Assembly: GCA_027625915.1 (NCBI GenBank)
Contig: JANTQA010000015.1
Location: forward strand, 3,377,001 to 3,441,000
Reading direction: 5' to 3'
Length of the DNA: 64,000 nt
Source: Anaeramoeba flamelloides
Taxonomy: Eukaryota; Metamonada; Anaeramoebidae
Shown piece after piece: positions 23,868 through 35,954 of this stretch; positions within the stretch are counted from its first letter, which is position 1; each line of letters opens with the position of its first letter. The notes under the pieces are model-generated. The model worked only from the letters and a program-made list of their open reading frames with translations, was not told the origin of the DNA and did no database searches. Made by a program: the position numbers and the translations under genes.

Positions 23868-23873
<6 letters not shown>
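22204..23873 (+). mobile_element. CACAG-ended DNA element inserted in a TA tract (1.67 kb)
   Basis: The left end reads TATCACAGGTATTACTATTT; the right end, read inward on the other strand, is TATCACAGTTATGACAATTT, giving an imperfect ~24 bp TIR. TA tracts lie on both outer sides. GC-rich CGCG patches occur near both ends (AACGCG near 22252, and ACGCGT blocks at 23810-23840). No open frame encodes a transposase. An internal TA tract lies at 23752-23777. Likely a non-autonomous TA-targeting transposon. Confidence 0.7.
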
Positions 23874-23896
<23 letters not shown>

Positions 23897-23898
<2 letters not shown>

Positions 23899-23970
23899 CC
23901 AATTTATTATTTCAGGAGATTCGCAATTTTTAAAGTGGTGTTATTATTATTGAAACTAATATACTCTCTA
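23897..23970 (+). repeat. Dispersed repeat family E, copy 1 right part
   Basis: AATTTATTATTTCAGGAGATTCGCAATTTTT here matches 54630-54660 (AATTTATTATTTCAGGTGAGTCACAATTTTT), continuing the copy broken at 22166. The stretch 23971-24376 is poly-A-rich and otherwise blank. Confidence 0.7.
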
Positions 23971-24376
23971 AATTTCGAGAAAAAAAAAAACAAAATTTAA
24001 TTTCAAAATTATTCTTTAAAACAAAACAAAAAAAAAAAATAAATTGTAATGAAAAAAAAATCAACCAATCAAATTAATATCGAATTGGAAAAACAAAAAT
24101 GAAAAAACTAAAAAATGTTAAAAATATTTTGAAAAAAACATAATTATTTCCAAATTAAAAAAAAAATTATAATATTGTTATTCTTATAACGATCTTAACT
24201 GTGCCAAAAAATCTCTGAATTTTTGTTTATATTTGAATGATTTTTCTCGATCAAAAAATGATAAAAATAAAAAATAAAAAAAAAATAAAAAAAATAAAAA
24301 ACAATTAATTATATTTGTTATAATAGAATAAAATCATGATTTCAATTTTTCGATTTTTAATTAATCCAACAATTAA

Positions 24377-27300
24377 TTAATTGATTAACTTATCATTTTC
24401 TTGATCTTCTTGATTACTGTTTTCCTTTTCACTTTCAAAAGTATTTTCGTCATCATTTTCATTGTTTATATTTGAATTTTTGGCTGATTCAAGTTCAAAT
24501 TCAAATTCATCTTCACTATCATCTGTTTGCCCCTCTAATAATTGGTGATGATTTTTATGTTTCAATTTTCTGATATTGATAAATAAAAATATTATGAAAA
24601 TAAAAGATATAATTAAAAGAATGGCGAGAATAGATATACCAACTTTGAAAGATTTCATATTGGTATCATCTTTAGTTGTTGGATTAGCTGTAGTTGTGGG
24701 TGACGATGTTGATGTAGGCCTAGGTGTATATGTCGGTGTTGGTGTTGGTTTATATGATGAAAAATTAAAGTGTGTTACACTCTCTGCAATTATTGATTCA
24801 TCATTATTGAAATCCCAATTGAAAATACGTATATCTGAAGGGTAAAATTGGAATTCCATGGGAATTGGGTTACTTTCATCTGGGTTTTTATCCATTGGAT
24901 AAATTTCTCTCCAGGTAAATGAAAGACTTTGATCAGAAGGATATTCATCAAACATATTATCGATTGGAATTTTTAAATTATCAACAAAATACAGATAAAC
25001 TATATGGAAAAAATAATCATCGAAAACTTGTCCACCTGGGAAACTTATTGCACTTGCATTTACCGTTTTATTGCCATTACCCCCTATTGTAATAGTCTTT
25101 GCTAACCCATTTTGGAAAACCTTTGAAGTAAAAATGGCACAAGTCGAACCACATCTACCATCACTTAAGATTAATAAATGGTCTTTATCATAATATAATT
25201 TATTTTTGTTTTCCCATAAAAAATCAACATTTTCGTGGAAAAAGGTAGAAAAACTCTGTGGAAGACCACCTCCCCGATGATATTCCTTGCCCGGGCTATA
25301 CAGTTCAATTGTTTCAAATTGGTTTTCATTGACATCATACCAACTTTTTGGAGAAAAAGGCATTCTGTCATCCTCTTTACAATTTTCGTACTGAGCACAT
25401 TTTGTAAAAAATTCGTCATGCAATGGTGAATGAATTACATCATTGTTTGATATCTTTGGAGTGAATTTGCCTTTCTGATTTTCAAATAAATAATAAAATA
25501 ATTCGTGTCCTAATTCAATATACCCACCACCATTCTCCCTCACATCAATAATTAAATATTCCACATTATTTTTAGAAAGATAATCAAAACATTCATCAAC
25601 AGTTTTTTTGAATGAGTCCATACTTTTTGGATTAAATGAATAGATTCTTAAAATTCCAAATTTTAATGAGCCTGGTAGTTGATTTTCACAATAAATACTT
25701 AACCCAACTTCATTTGTCCTTGGAATAGTAACATTTAAATTACTTTCTTCATCATATATTCTTCCCAGAATTTTTTTTGTATAAATTGGTTCTTGATCAT
25801 CTAACCCTTGAAAATATTCGTCTAATTTCTTTTTAAATTGTCTTTTTTTTAAAATTGGATTATTATTTAAATATTCTTTAAAATTGATCTCTGAACTCGA
25901 AACTTCTTTGTTTTTTGTTCCAACTTTTTGGAATAAAATTTTTAGAATATATATATATATATATATATATATTATGAATATAAAGAGATATTTTTATAAT
26001 AATATTAGATTTGTATTGTTTTTTTTCTTTTATTAGAAAAATTATAATAGAATCTTTGGGGATAATTCGTATTTGTTGTTGTTTTTTTATAAAAAAGAAT
26101 TTTCAGGCTAAGCTTTTTTTCAATCAAAATACCCCCCAAAAAAAAAAAAAATCGAAATATTATTTATTTTTTTTTACTTTGACTTTGAGGAACAAATAAG
26201 AAATAGGTAGAATAATAAACGTTAAAGAATAGTAGATATTCATATGTTATAAATCCATCATTTTTTTATATATAATTGAAGAAGTGTAAATTAAACTATA
26301 AAAAAAAAATTTTCCACACAGCTAAAACGTTCCAAACAATCACAATAATACAATTTCATTGAAATTTGAGATAATTTTGATTTTTGTAAAATATGAAAAT
26401 CATTTTTTCATCTTTTAGTTTTTCTTTTCATTTCAATGTTTGAATTACGTAATTTGTTTCGTTGGATCAAAATTTTTTTGAATGATTGATATTATGGTTA
26501 AAGTTAAGTTGTTCCAAATAGGAGAACTCAAATAAAATTAGTTGGTAGTATCTAACCATTTGATCGATCCATAATCCTAATAGAATTTAAACAAATTTAC
26601 CAATGTATTTTTTTGTTTTGCTCTCTCTCCAAAATTTTTAACACACCCATGATTTATTTGTATTGATAATTATTTATATATTGTTTTGTGAGTATTGTAA
26701 TTTATAAAAAGGTGTTAACATTTCAATTAGTGAATGGTTCTAATTTCGTAAATCTTCTTGAATAGATTAAATAAGTTTTTTTCGTCACAAATTGAATTTT
26801 GGTGTGTTAAAAATTTTGAATTGGGGTTTATATTCATATACCCTTAGAATAAAACTTCTGAAAGGAAATATACGCGTAAAATCTAGAGATTTCAAGATTA
26901 TCAATTAATGAGAATAATTTTAAACTATACTAGTTTAAAATCATTTAATTGAAGCAATATTTTTTTAATTTGTTGTGATATATTAATCTAAAATTTTTAA
27001 GTGAAGGATATACCAATAAAATGATTAATATTTTCTATAAACTCTTTTTATTCATGTTTTGTATACATAAAAGATAAAATTTATTTACTTTTTTTTTTTT
27101 ATTACATAGTAATATCTATTTAAGCAGTTAGTAAATGTTCTGAATTTTAGAATTGTTGAACTTGAAGGATAATTTAAAAACAATTTGAGCTTCAAATCAA
27201 GAATTTTGATTTTTTTATTATTTTAAAATCAACAATTCTGCAGAAAAGTGCTACAGAGCGCCGTCAGGTATCAGTTTTTTTGAGGTTTTCTGTTTTTTCT

Positions 27301-28984
27301 CTAAAAATGGTTGGCTTCGCAAATAAACAGAAAACTTCAGAAAACTTAACGACACTTTTTAAAGAATTTAAAAAGAATGAGAGAAAAATCAGTTATTTTA
27401 CTCAATTCGTTGAAATTTTGTAAAAATGAAATAAAAATTTTGTAAAAGCTGACGAAAAGTGTCGTCAAGTATCGTAGAGACCAGTGTTTTTTTTTAATTC
27501 CTAAAATTAAAAAAAACTTAATGGGAATTTTCTTGAGGTTTTCTGTTTTATCTAAAAAGTATCAATTTTCCAAATAAACAGAAAACTCAAGAAAATATAA
27601 CGTTATTTCCAACAAGTAGTATTCAATAACTCATTATAATTATATATATATATATATAAATAACCCCTGGAAATATTTTTATTTGTTAATAGTGGGGAAA
27701 TTGTTGTATAATTGCTGTATATTTTCTTTTCTATAAGAATCAAACTTTTACAATTATAACTCAACTATTTATTTAGAATAATGAAAAATAAAATTACACA
27801 TTGTACAAAAGATATCCAATCAATCAAAAAAAAAGAATAAAAATCATCATTTTCCAAACTCTATTAAACCTCTATAAAACTCGATTTTTTTTTTTTTCAA
27901 AATAAGTAGATCTACTTGGGTTATCAAACAATTACATAAGTATTCGATAAAACCCCACTTTAATAAACTTTTTAAGGTTACTCGCCAAGTTCATAAAAAT
28001 TGTTTTGTGTTATAAAAAGGATTTGATTAAAAATAAAAGAAATATTTAAGCAAATAAACAACAATAACTCTGATTTTAACAATTAAATATAATTTCAGGG
28101 ATTATTTTCATATTAGCTTTTTTTTTTTCAATACAATAATTATAAATTTATTTTTTAAGAGGCTTTAAGTTGTTTGAATACCAATTACCTAAATTGTAGA
28201 TTATTTGATTGATTTTTATTAATTTTTCCAAATAAGGGAGAGATAAATTTTTTAATTTTTTTTGAATTTAGATTTCATTTTATTGAAATTTCCATTTTTC
28301 GAATTCAAATTCTTAATTATAGATAAAAATTGGCGTATTTCTGTTTATTTTGCATATTTTAGTAAGATATGTATTAAACCAGGAGTTAATATAAGTTAAA
28401 GTTGTTATTTTATCATTATGCATTTAGAATCCAGTGATAATTGGCTTAATATAAAAGATTTAAATAATCTAATTTTTAAATTAAGCTATTTCCAATAATA
28501 TAGGGCATTTTTTATTTCAATAATTATTACTTAATATTAATTCAATTATACAAAATGTACAACAATAATATGTTTTTTAACATATCATACTTAATTTCTT
28601 GTATTTTGAAGTTTTATTAATGGATTCTAAATATTTTTTTTTGAATTAAAATTATTTTGCAAAATTTTTAATTTTGAAAAAATAATAGAGTCAAATTTCT
28701 CATTTCATTATTTTTTCGAATTCTTCATTTTTTTCATTTTTACTTTGTTATTATTATTGTCCAAAATTTAACAAAGTTCAGAAGAGATGTGATAAGAAAT
28801 TAACCAAAAATTATTTTGATTCTAAACAATTGAGTTGACTTCGATGGACTTTGGTGGAAAAATTGCTAAGAACAGTTGTACACTTCAATTAAAGAGGTGA
28901 GATAAACAAAAAAAAAAGAAAAAATAAAAATGTTTTTTTTGTTTTTTTTTTTTTCATTCAGTTTGCTTTTTTTAAATGTTTTAA

Positions 28985-29021
<37 letters not shown>

Positions 29022-31355
29022 AATGGGAAAAACAAAAAGTTAATGATCAAATGAAAAAAAAAATCTAAAGATCAAATCAAAAATATATTAAAGTATGATT
29101 TTACACATTATCAAAAAAAAAAATTGAAAAAAAGATCGAACTAAAGATTGTTAAATAGACATTACTAATTTTGGAATTTTTTCCAAAAATTAGTGGCAAT
29201 TTTTTTTTTTTTATTTTTATTTTTTATTCTTCGAACTTTGATCAATAAACACAAATTTTAATCAAGAGTTTTATTATTATTAATGGCTTCGTTTTTTTTT
29301 GTCTAAAGTTTTGAGTTTAATAACTGAATAAAGAATTTATTCTTATATTGATGGATATTTTTTTGCCCCACATTTTTGGATGGAGCTTATTGGTTAGTAA
29401 ATTTTTATTGAATAATTTTTTTCTATTATTCTGTGTTTCCTATACCTTTTTTAGATTTTATACTAAATGCGAAGTTTTTTTCCAAGAAAATACCTAAATA
29501 TCCAAAATTTGATAAATCTTGTAGATACAATCTTTTTATCTTGATTTGGTTTTAATCCAAATTGAAAAGTAATTTCATATATTGAATTTAATTTCTGATT
29601 TATTTGATTTATATTTGCTTTTAGAATTATATTTAAATAATCTTCAAACATTTGACAATGATCAGTTATGATAGGATTTTCAATAAAAGAAAATGTGAAA
29701 TTAGAGCAAATATTATAGGATCAATGGGGCTCCTTGGAATATACCAAGTTCCTTATCCTTGATAATATTTGATAAAAATTTTATGATAATTTTATTTAAA
29801 ATAAATTTTTTTTCTAATTATTTAAAAACAAATTTAAATTAAAAAATTGAGATCTGTCAATCATTATAATAAAAGTTTTATCATTTTAATACTAGTATTT
29901 TGAATTATAAATGGGAATTATTTTCATTTCATTTTCAATTTCCTTTTTCCATTAGAGATCCACAGGTTACAAATCACAACCTACTTCTTTGAGAACCCTA
30001 TTTACAGAAGAAAAATATTGAAAAAGAAGTGAAAATTTTGTTCCATTCAGAATTCAAATACCAATCTTTGATTTTATCTCATTATAAGTATTTCAGAAGT
30101 TTAGTCATGCAATAAGGGAGTCAAATTTTTTCCAAAATCTGAATTGTGATCTATGAACGAAACAATTTAAATCACTCAATTAATTGGTATAACATTTTAA
30201 TAAATAATCTTGATAAACTTTGTTTCAGAGAAATTGGTCTAGATAAAGCCGATTTGTATATTTTCTAAAAAATTGAAAAAACCCAAAATTCTTCATACTT
30301 ATTGAGAAAAACAACAAATGTTCATTTTGATATTCAATTAAAGATCCAAATAAAATTATTATAGAAATAAATATGATTTTTCTACAATTCGTTCTCACTT
30401 TATCAATAACATTAGAAGAACACTCTTTTTACCCTGTGACGATCGATTTTGATAATAAACAAACTTTATAAAGAGTAACAAAAGATCTTGAATATAAAAA
30501 AAAAAAAAAAAAGAAAGAAGAGAATAAGAACAAAGGTTTCTTACCAAAACAAGTTTTATTAAAATCTTCAGTGTCTAAAAAGATGCTTGTTGAAAACGCA
30601 ACATATTCGAAGGAATATTGTTCGAGTTCTATTGTTAAATTTATGTTTTTGGTTGGGGGTATTGACTCAAAGGCTAGGTGTCTTTGAAACCAATCTACTG
30701 CAAGGTATTCATTAATCTGGGCAGAGTGGTCTTTTGAAATCCAGACCTTTTTTGACTCTTGGAGAATATACCCCCAGGCATTGATACCATTAATTTCTTC
30801 AACCTGTTTGCCTACAAAGGGTTTTAAGTCTATACCTGTAATTTCCTCATAAAGGTTAATAAATGCAGGGTTGCCACCAAAATTTGTTGAAGTGATATAG
30901 ACGATGGGATCTTCGCCATCTACAGGACTTGGAAACACCGTAATTTGAAAGGGATTAAGAACCCAAAAGGAGGAGTAGCACGAAGGCTTGAAATACATCG
31001 TATGGGGATCTAACAACTTGGCAAGCAGTGAGTTGATTGCTTGATGCATCTCAAAATCTGTGGTATAAGTGGCTGATCTGATTTTTTCTAATTCTGAAAC
31101 CAAATTGACCTTGATGTTATATGGGGTTCCTGAATCTTTAACAAGGTTTTTAAAGGTATACTGTTGTAAGACACCTAAAGTCGTGTCTACAACCTTTTTC
31201 TGATTAAGAGGATCATTTTCAACCTGTGAAACACATTCGTTTAATTGAGAATATGAAATCATAGAATTCAGAGAAATCGAACACGGATCAGTAGACAGTG
31301 ATTGTGATACCAAGAAGAAAAAGAAAAAAAAGTAAGTCAAATTCCAGAGTGCCAT
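24377..31355 (-). CDS. Membrane-anchored S41-family serine peptidase, two exons
   Basis: Predicted C-terminal-processing-type protease at the cell surface or endomembrane. Exon 1 (31355-30545) starts MALWNLTYFFFF, a signal peptide, then the N-terminal domain with LLAKLLDPHTMYFKP. The donor is TTTG|GTAAGA. Exon 2 (25923-24377, acceptor AAAAAG) joins in phase 1; the weak acceptor leaves room for an unseen small exon. The total is about 785 residues. S41 hallmarks are YLIIDVRENGGGY (~393) and ILSDGRCGSTCAIF with the presumed nucleophile Ser near 530, followed by ISFPGGQVFDD. A Pro/Thr-rich stalk (about 663-690), one membrane helix (about 697-720) and an acidic cytosolic tail complete a type I topology. 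The 4,621 bp intron holds LINE, family A and P repeats. Confidence 0.88.
25947..25973 (+). repeat. TA microsatellite next to the S41 acceptor
   Basis: A TA tract in the S41 intron, about 25 bp from the inferred splice acceptor at 25924-25925. Confidence 0.8.
26305..26835 (+). repeat. Dispersed repeat family A, copy 3
   Basis: Matches 55305-55830 nearly end to end: CACAGCTAAAACG, GATTTTTGTAAAATATGAAAATC, TTTCGTTGGATCAAAATTTT, ATCTAACCATTTGATCGATC, CACACCCATGATTTATTTGT, GGGGTTTATATT. It lies in the S41 intron. Confidence 0.8.
26850..28440 (-). mobile_element. LINE 3' fragment, broken by two insertions
   Basis: Pieces at 26895-27235, 27605-27655 and 28136-28440 align in order with the uninterrupted LINE fragment at 32960-33780. 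Examples: TTAAGCAGTTAGTAAATGTTCTGAATTTTAG (27121-27150 vs 33291-33320), and TTGGCGTATTTCTGTTTATTTTGCATATTT (28330 vs 33645). The gaps hold a P repeat (27236-27605) and a ~480 bp unidentified segment (27656-28135). The reading frame is lost throughout. Confidence 0.75.
27236..27605. repeat. Hairpin module repeat P, inserted in a LINE
   Basis: Contains GAGGTTTTCTGTTTT with mirrored AAATAAACAGAAAACT twice (27280-27345 and 27535-27590), the hairpin half AAAGAATTTAAAAAGAATGAG, and boundary words GTGCTACAGAGCGCCGTCAG and GTCGTCAAGTATCGTAGAG. It interrupts the LINE at 26850-28440. Confidence 0.8.
28987..29018 (+). repeat. Poly-A run of about 32
   Basis: Longest pure A tract in the window, in the S41 intron. 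It could be an old retroposed tail, but no parent sequence is recognised to its left. Confidence 0.85.
29430..29770 (-). mobile_element. LINE reverse transcriptase fragment
   Basis: On the minus strand, a SPIDPIIFALIS-like piece (around 29690-29740) resembles the RT motif following the conserved QG, and a separate frame contains ITFQFGLKPNQDKKIV (29530-29575), like the GL.xN..Kt motif after the YADD box. The catalytic box is not visible and the frame changes between the two parts, so this is a decayed fragment in the S41 intron. Confidence 0.55.
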
Positions 31356-32660
31356 TTTTTCAAAAAAAGATTGGAAAATGATGCCTGAAAATTAAAAAAT
31401 TACTAATATGATCAAACTTTGAGTTCTTTTTTCCTGTTATTTTTTTTTTTTGTTGTTTTCTAATCATTCTGGAATTAGGATGGTGAATTGCAAAATTATT
31501 AGTGTTCATTTTTCAGAACATGAGAAAACTAGATCTATGACATTTTGAAAAAGTTTTAATTTGAAAAAAATAAGATTTTTGTTGTGAAACCCTTTACTTA
31601 TCAATTAAAAGAATTTGAGATTTTCGACAGTTAATTGTATTTTTCAAAAAATTTGTTTTTTTATTCTATACTTAACCAAAGAAATGGGATTCTTTTTTTG
31701 TTCATTTAATAACAAGTTGTTCTCCACTAACTTTAAACTAAAATTTTTGGCTTTTTTTTTTTTTAGACTTTGGGTATTTTGTGAGAGGAAGACACACTGA
31801 GGCACTAGAATTAAATCTAAATTGGAGTTTAGAGATTAGATCTTGAATTATCGTAAATGATTAAAACCTTTGAATGATATTATTTCAAATATTTTGTCCG
31901 AGCACCTTTTGTGAGATAAAAAGATTTGCGAATCGAAAATTATAAAAAAAAAACTTTTTTCATTTTTTTTGTCAAACAAGGTCAATTTAATCTTTCAATT
32001 CGTTCAGACTACTATTTTAATTTTTTTTTAAGAGTTCAATTTCTTGTTTTATGTTCATGTCAACCGGCAGATATGTTTCTAGTATTTTTATTGTCAGTTA
32101 ATTTATTGAATTAAGGTTCAGTTTCAGATATCTATCAAAGTAATAAACATGAGCTATTTAAAGACCAGGTAACCTGAAAGTGATGTTTCATAAATATTAA
32201 GTTTAAATTTAGTGTTTAACTTCAGTTGTCTTGAGATTTCCAAGTATTCAATACTATTAAAATCAAATATTGGGAACTTAAATTTGATCGAAAATTTCAA
32301 GAAAAAAGATTAAAAAAAATGTCTTAAAATACTGTTTCAAATTGATTTTGTCAGGATCTTTCGATTTTTTCTCTTGATAAAAATAAAATATTTTGAAACC
32401 TTAACATAAAAAATTTTCAATTCTTTTCCTAGAAAAGGATATTTTTTTCAAAATGAAAATTGTTTTTCCCAATTTAAGGTGATGTTACCAGACGAAATTT
32501 TTATACATAATCTGAGTAGCTACCCTTTGTTTATGTTTCAGTAATAAAGATATGTATTGAAAGATTAAAATCAATTTTTTACAGTTTATTTTTTGTTCTA
32601 TTTCAAATGATTAAATCCTGAAAAGTAAGAATTTTGTGTAGTTTTGAGAGCTTGGAAAAT
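31356..32660. other. AT-rich intergenic stretch upstream of the S41 gene
   Basis: Only short low-complexity frames. No RNA gene or repeat was recognised. Confidence 0.45.
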
Positions 32661-33995
32661 AATTGCATTGTTATTAATACTGTAGTCAAAATAAAGCGTG
32701 CAAAAAAATTGAATGTGTATTTGAAACATAAAAAGTGTGTTTTTTTTTGTTATAGAAGACCTATACATCAACCAATCAAAGAAACTTATAATAAACCCTA
32801 AATACATATGGTATTGGTTTCTTAAAGTTCTATTATTTAAAAAGAAATTCTAAAAATGAAGGATCAAATTAGAAAATTTATCTCAAAAAATAGAGTTAAA
32901 AATTTGAAGATTTAAATCATCTAAAAAAACAAAAAAATTTAAAAAAATTAAGAATATTTTTTTTTTATTGATGATTTTTATTGATGAGGAAGTGTAAATT
33001 ACACTCTGAGTACCCTTTTACTTAAATTCCCTTTCAGGAATTTAAGTGTAAAATCATAGATTTCACGATTATTATTTAATTAAAATAATTTTAAGCTGTC
33101 TTGACTTAAAATTATATCATTAAAATTTAATTCTTTTAATTTATTTAAAAATATCAATCTATCTTTTTTATAGGAAGGACACACCCATAAAAAGTGATTA
33201 ATATTTTCTATTAACTCTTTATGATCATATTTTAAACATAAAGGACAAAATTTATTTGAGTTTTTATTCATTACATAGTAATATTTATTTAAGCAGTTAG
33301 TAAATGTTCTGAATTTTAGAATTGTTGAGCTTGAGGGAGAATATAAGTATTTTTGATTAGTAAATAATTTTTTTTGTTTTTTTAATTATTTGAAAAGAAT
33401 TTTGAACCTTCCAACTGGTAGAATTTAACAATTCATTATAATTATAATTATAAATTTCGTTTTTAAGAAGTTTTAAATTCTTTTATTTCCAATTAATTTT
33501 ATTGCTAATTCTTTGGTTAAAAATTATTAGTTTATTCAGATAAGGTAGCGATAAATTTTTTAATTTATTTTTGAATTTGAATTTCTTTTTATTAATTAAA
33601 ATTACCAAATTTTCGAATTTAAATTCTGTTTTGTAAATGAGAATTGGCGTATTTCGGTTTATTTTGTATATTTCAGAAATACATGTGTTAATCCAGGAAT
33701 TTAAATAATTTAGGGTTGTAATTTTATAGTTATATATTTCTAGACCAAAAAAATTAAGAATATTATCAATAATTTTCAACTATTTATATGAATAATTTAA
33801 ATTTTATAATAAATAACCAGACCTTTACTTTCAAAATTGATTTGAACTTAGGTATACTATTGGGTATAGAATAGGATGTTGCCTTGGTACAAGAAGAAAA
33901 AAAAAAAGTACGCATAATATTATGAAACATGGATAATAGTCTTTGGGCACACATTATTTGGTCACTGTAAAGATAAATTTACTAATTACAGTGCC
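32661..33995 (+). repeat. Dispersed repeat family C, copy 1, interrupted by a LINE
   Basis: 32661-32955 and 33781-33995 together match 60625-61120: GACCTATACATCAACCAATCAAAGAAAC, GGTATTGGTTTCTTAAAGTTCTATT, then after the break ATAATTTAAATTTTA, TTACTTTCAAAATTGATTTGAACTT and GGTACAAGAAGAAAAA. The break corresponds to one point near 60925 in the other copy. Confidence 0.8.
32960..33780 (-). mobile_element. LINE 3' fragment (5' truncated)
   Basis: Frames at 33779-33483 and 33271-33080 carry the region after the reverse transcriptase: LNSWINTCISEIYKINRNTP-like sequence and a CPLC...H...CP zinc-binding motif (FCPLCLKYDHKELIENINHF, then LWVCPSYKK), typical of the C-terminus of non-LTR retrotransposon ORF2. 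A frame break separates them. The 3' end carries two copies of an ATCAATAAAA-type tail (32965-32995). Length about 820 bp. Confidence 0.8.
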
Positions 33996-35054
33996 AAATT
34001 GTAAAAAAAATCCCATAATTTCTACTCTAAGGTGTATATATAAGATTTCAGTCTTGTGGTTTTAAAGTAGACAAAAAGTTCACCAAAAAAATCGAAAAAA
34101 CACAATTTTTTGTCAAAATAAATTATTTTAATCAGTTATGATTAGATCATTATCACTGAATCTAAAACTTAATGTAGTTACCCACATCATGTATTACAAA
34201 TTCTTTTAGTTCACTCATAATGTTATTAGGTAAAACAATTTCACATTTTCAAGATCCAAATTTTATCTAGAAATGGTTCAAAAATTAAAAAATATTCTTA
34301 GATTTCACTATCTCTTGATATTATTTCAATTAAACAATGCATCTCTACCAATTGTGGGAAAATTACTTAATTTCTAGTTAAAAATGACCCAGACTAAGAG
34401 TAAAAAAATAAATTTAAATTTGATATTTGTTTTTTTTTATGAAAACTTATTCAAAAATTTCTAAAAAAAATATTATGATGGATCTATTGTAAGGTTATTT
34501 GTATTAGAAAAATTTAATCAATTTAAGAGGTAATTTTGAAGTTATATAATTTGAATCTTGGAATTTAAAAAGTATCTAAATATTAGTTACTAAAAGCAAC
34601 CAATATTAGAATTTTAAACTCAATTCCATTTTTAAAAGTTTTTGCAAGATCATAGCAAAAAAATGTATAGGTTTTTTAGTTGAAATTATATTAGGATTAT
34701 TGATCAATCAAATGGTTAGATATCGATTAACTATCTTAAATTTTAGTTTTTTTACCCATATTCCCCAATAATCATCTATAAAACTGAAGTAAAAATTTAT
34801 TTTTAAGAATCACAGTTAACAAAAAAAAATTTAAATTAATTCAAAAATTAAAAGTTTTAGGTTTTGATAAATTAATAAATATTCTCCCCTTTAGAGAAAA
34901 AGAAACAGAAAAAATTAATTGGAAATCTAGAAATTTAAAAGAATTAGAATCTGAACCAGAAAATTTCCAAAATAAAAAATACCCAATAGTTCAAGTTGGA
35001 AATGTCGTTAAATTCTGGAAAACTAGTGTTAACTTTTTTTTAATTTCTCAAATA
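33996..35054. other. AT-rich intergenic stretch
   Basis: No gene was recognised. A short stretch near 34895-35025 reads in one frame as Lys/Glu-rich residues (EKETEKINWKSRNLKELESE) but lacks a start, splice context or homology. Confidence 0.4.
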
Positions 35055-35570
35055 AAAAAAAAGCTATGCACTCGACGACGCTCCACAAAATCATTTGAAA
35101 ATAATTTTGATGCAGGGAAATATTAACAAATATTCGTTTCGTAAAGTACTATAGAGTGCCTAGCTTTTCTTTTAATTTGAGAATTTAAAAAAAATCTAAC
35201 GGTGGTTTTCTTGAGGTTTTCTATTTTATCTGTTAAATTTTCTAGGTTTTTTTGAGGTTTTCTATTTTGTTGTGAAAATCTATTGATTTTCAAAATAAAT
35301 AAAAAACTCAAAAAAACTTAACGAAAATCTATTGATTTTCTAAATAAATAGAAAACTCAGGAAAATGAAACGAAAATTAATTGATTTTATAAATAAACAG
35401 AAAACTCAAGAAAACCTAACGACGCTTTTTTTTAATTTAAGAAATTAAAAGAAATTTTTTGGAATTTTCCTTTTATTTCTTAAATATAAAAAAAGTTAAT
35501 AGTAGTTTCCAGAATTCAAAAGAATTGAGTAAAATAAAGGATTTTTCTAATTCTTTTAAATTCTGAAAAA
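35055..35570. repeat. Hairpin module repeat P, large copy 1
   Basis: Boundary word TATAGAGTGCCTAGCTTTTC near 35150. There are three near-tandem units of about 55-60 bp (AAAATCTATTGATTTTC then AAATAAATAGAAAACTCA) at 35265-35415, then hairpins at 35425-35490 and 35497-35575. Closely related to 35955-36420, suggesting a local duplication. Confidence 0.8.
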
Positions 35571-35578
35571 ATTAACTA

Positions 35579-35775
35579 CAGTCAGTTTCACTTTTAAGGC
35601 ACAAACTTTCAACGAAATTTAAGGCACAAAAAAAATCTCAAATTAAGGCACAAAATTTGGAATTTTAATTTTTACAATTTATTTTACTAGAAGCTGAATT
35701 TTGTGCTTTAATTTGAGATTTTTTTTGTGCCTTAAATTTCGTTGAAAGTTTGTGCCTTAAAAGTGAAACTGACTG
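35579..35775 (+). mobile_element. Palindromic Tc1-type MITE, family M1 copy 1
   Basis: 197 bp. The ends read CAGTCAGTTTCACTTTTAAG and its exact complement, and the arms run about 80 bp (including TAAGGCACAAACTTTCAACG). TA flanks both sides. CAGT ends plus a TA target are typical of Tc1/mariner. Other copies are at 37178-37374 and 61156-61353. Confidence 0.88.
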
Positions 35776-35954
35776 TACAAAAAATATTTAAAATGGAAAT
35801 GTTCAAGTTCTATTCTTTTAAAACTCTGAAATTGCACAAATTATCTTAATAGATAATCTTATTTAATGAACAAAAATAAATCAAAATTTTGTCAATTATG
35901 GAAAATAAATAAAGACGTAGATATCATTGAAGATTTGAATCATTTTCTCTGTGA

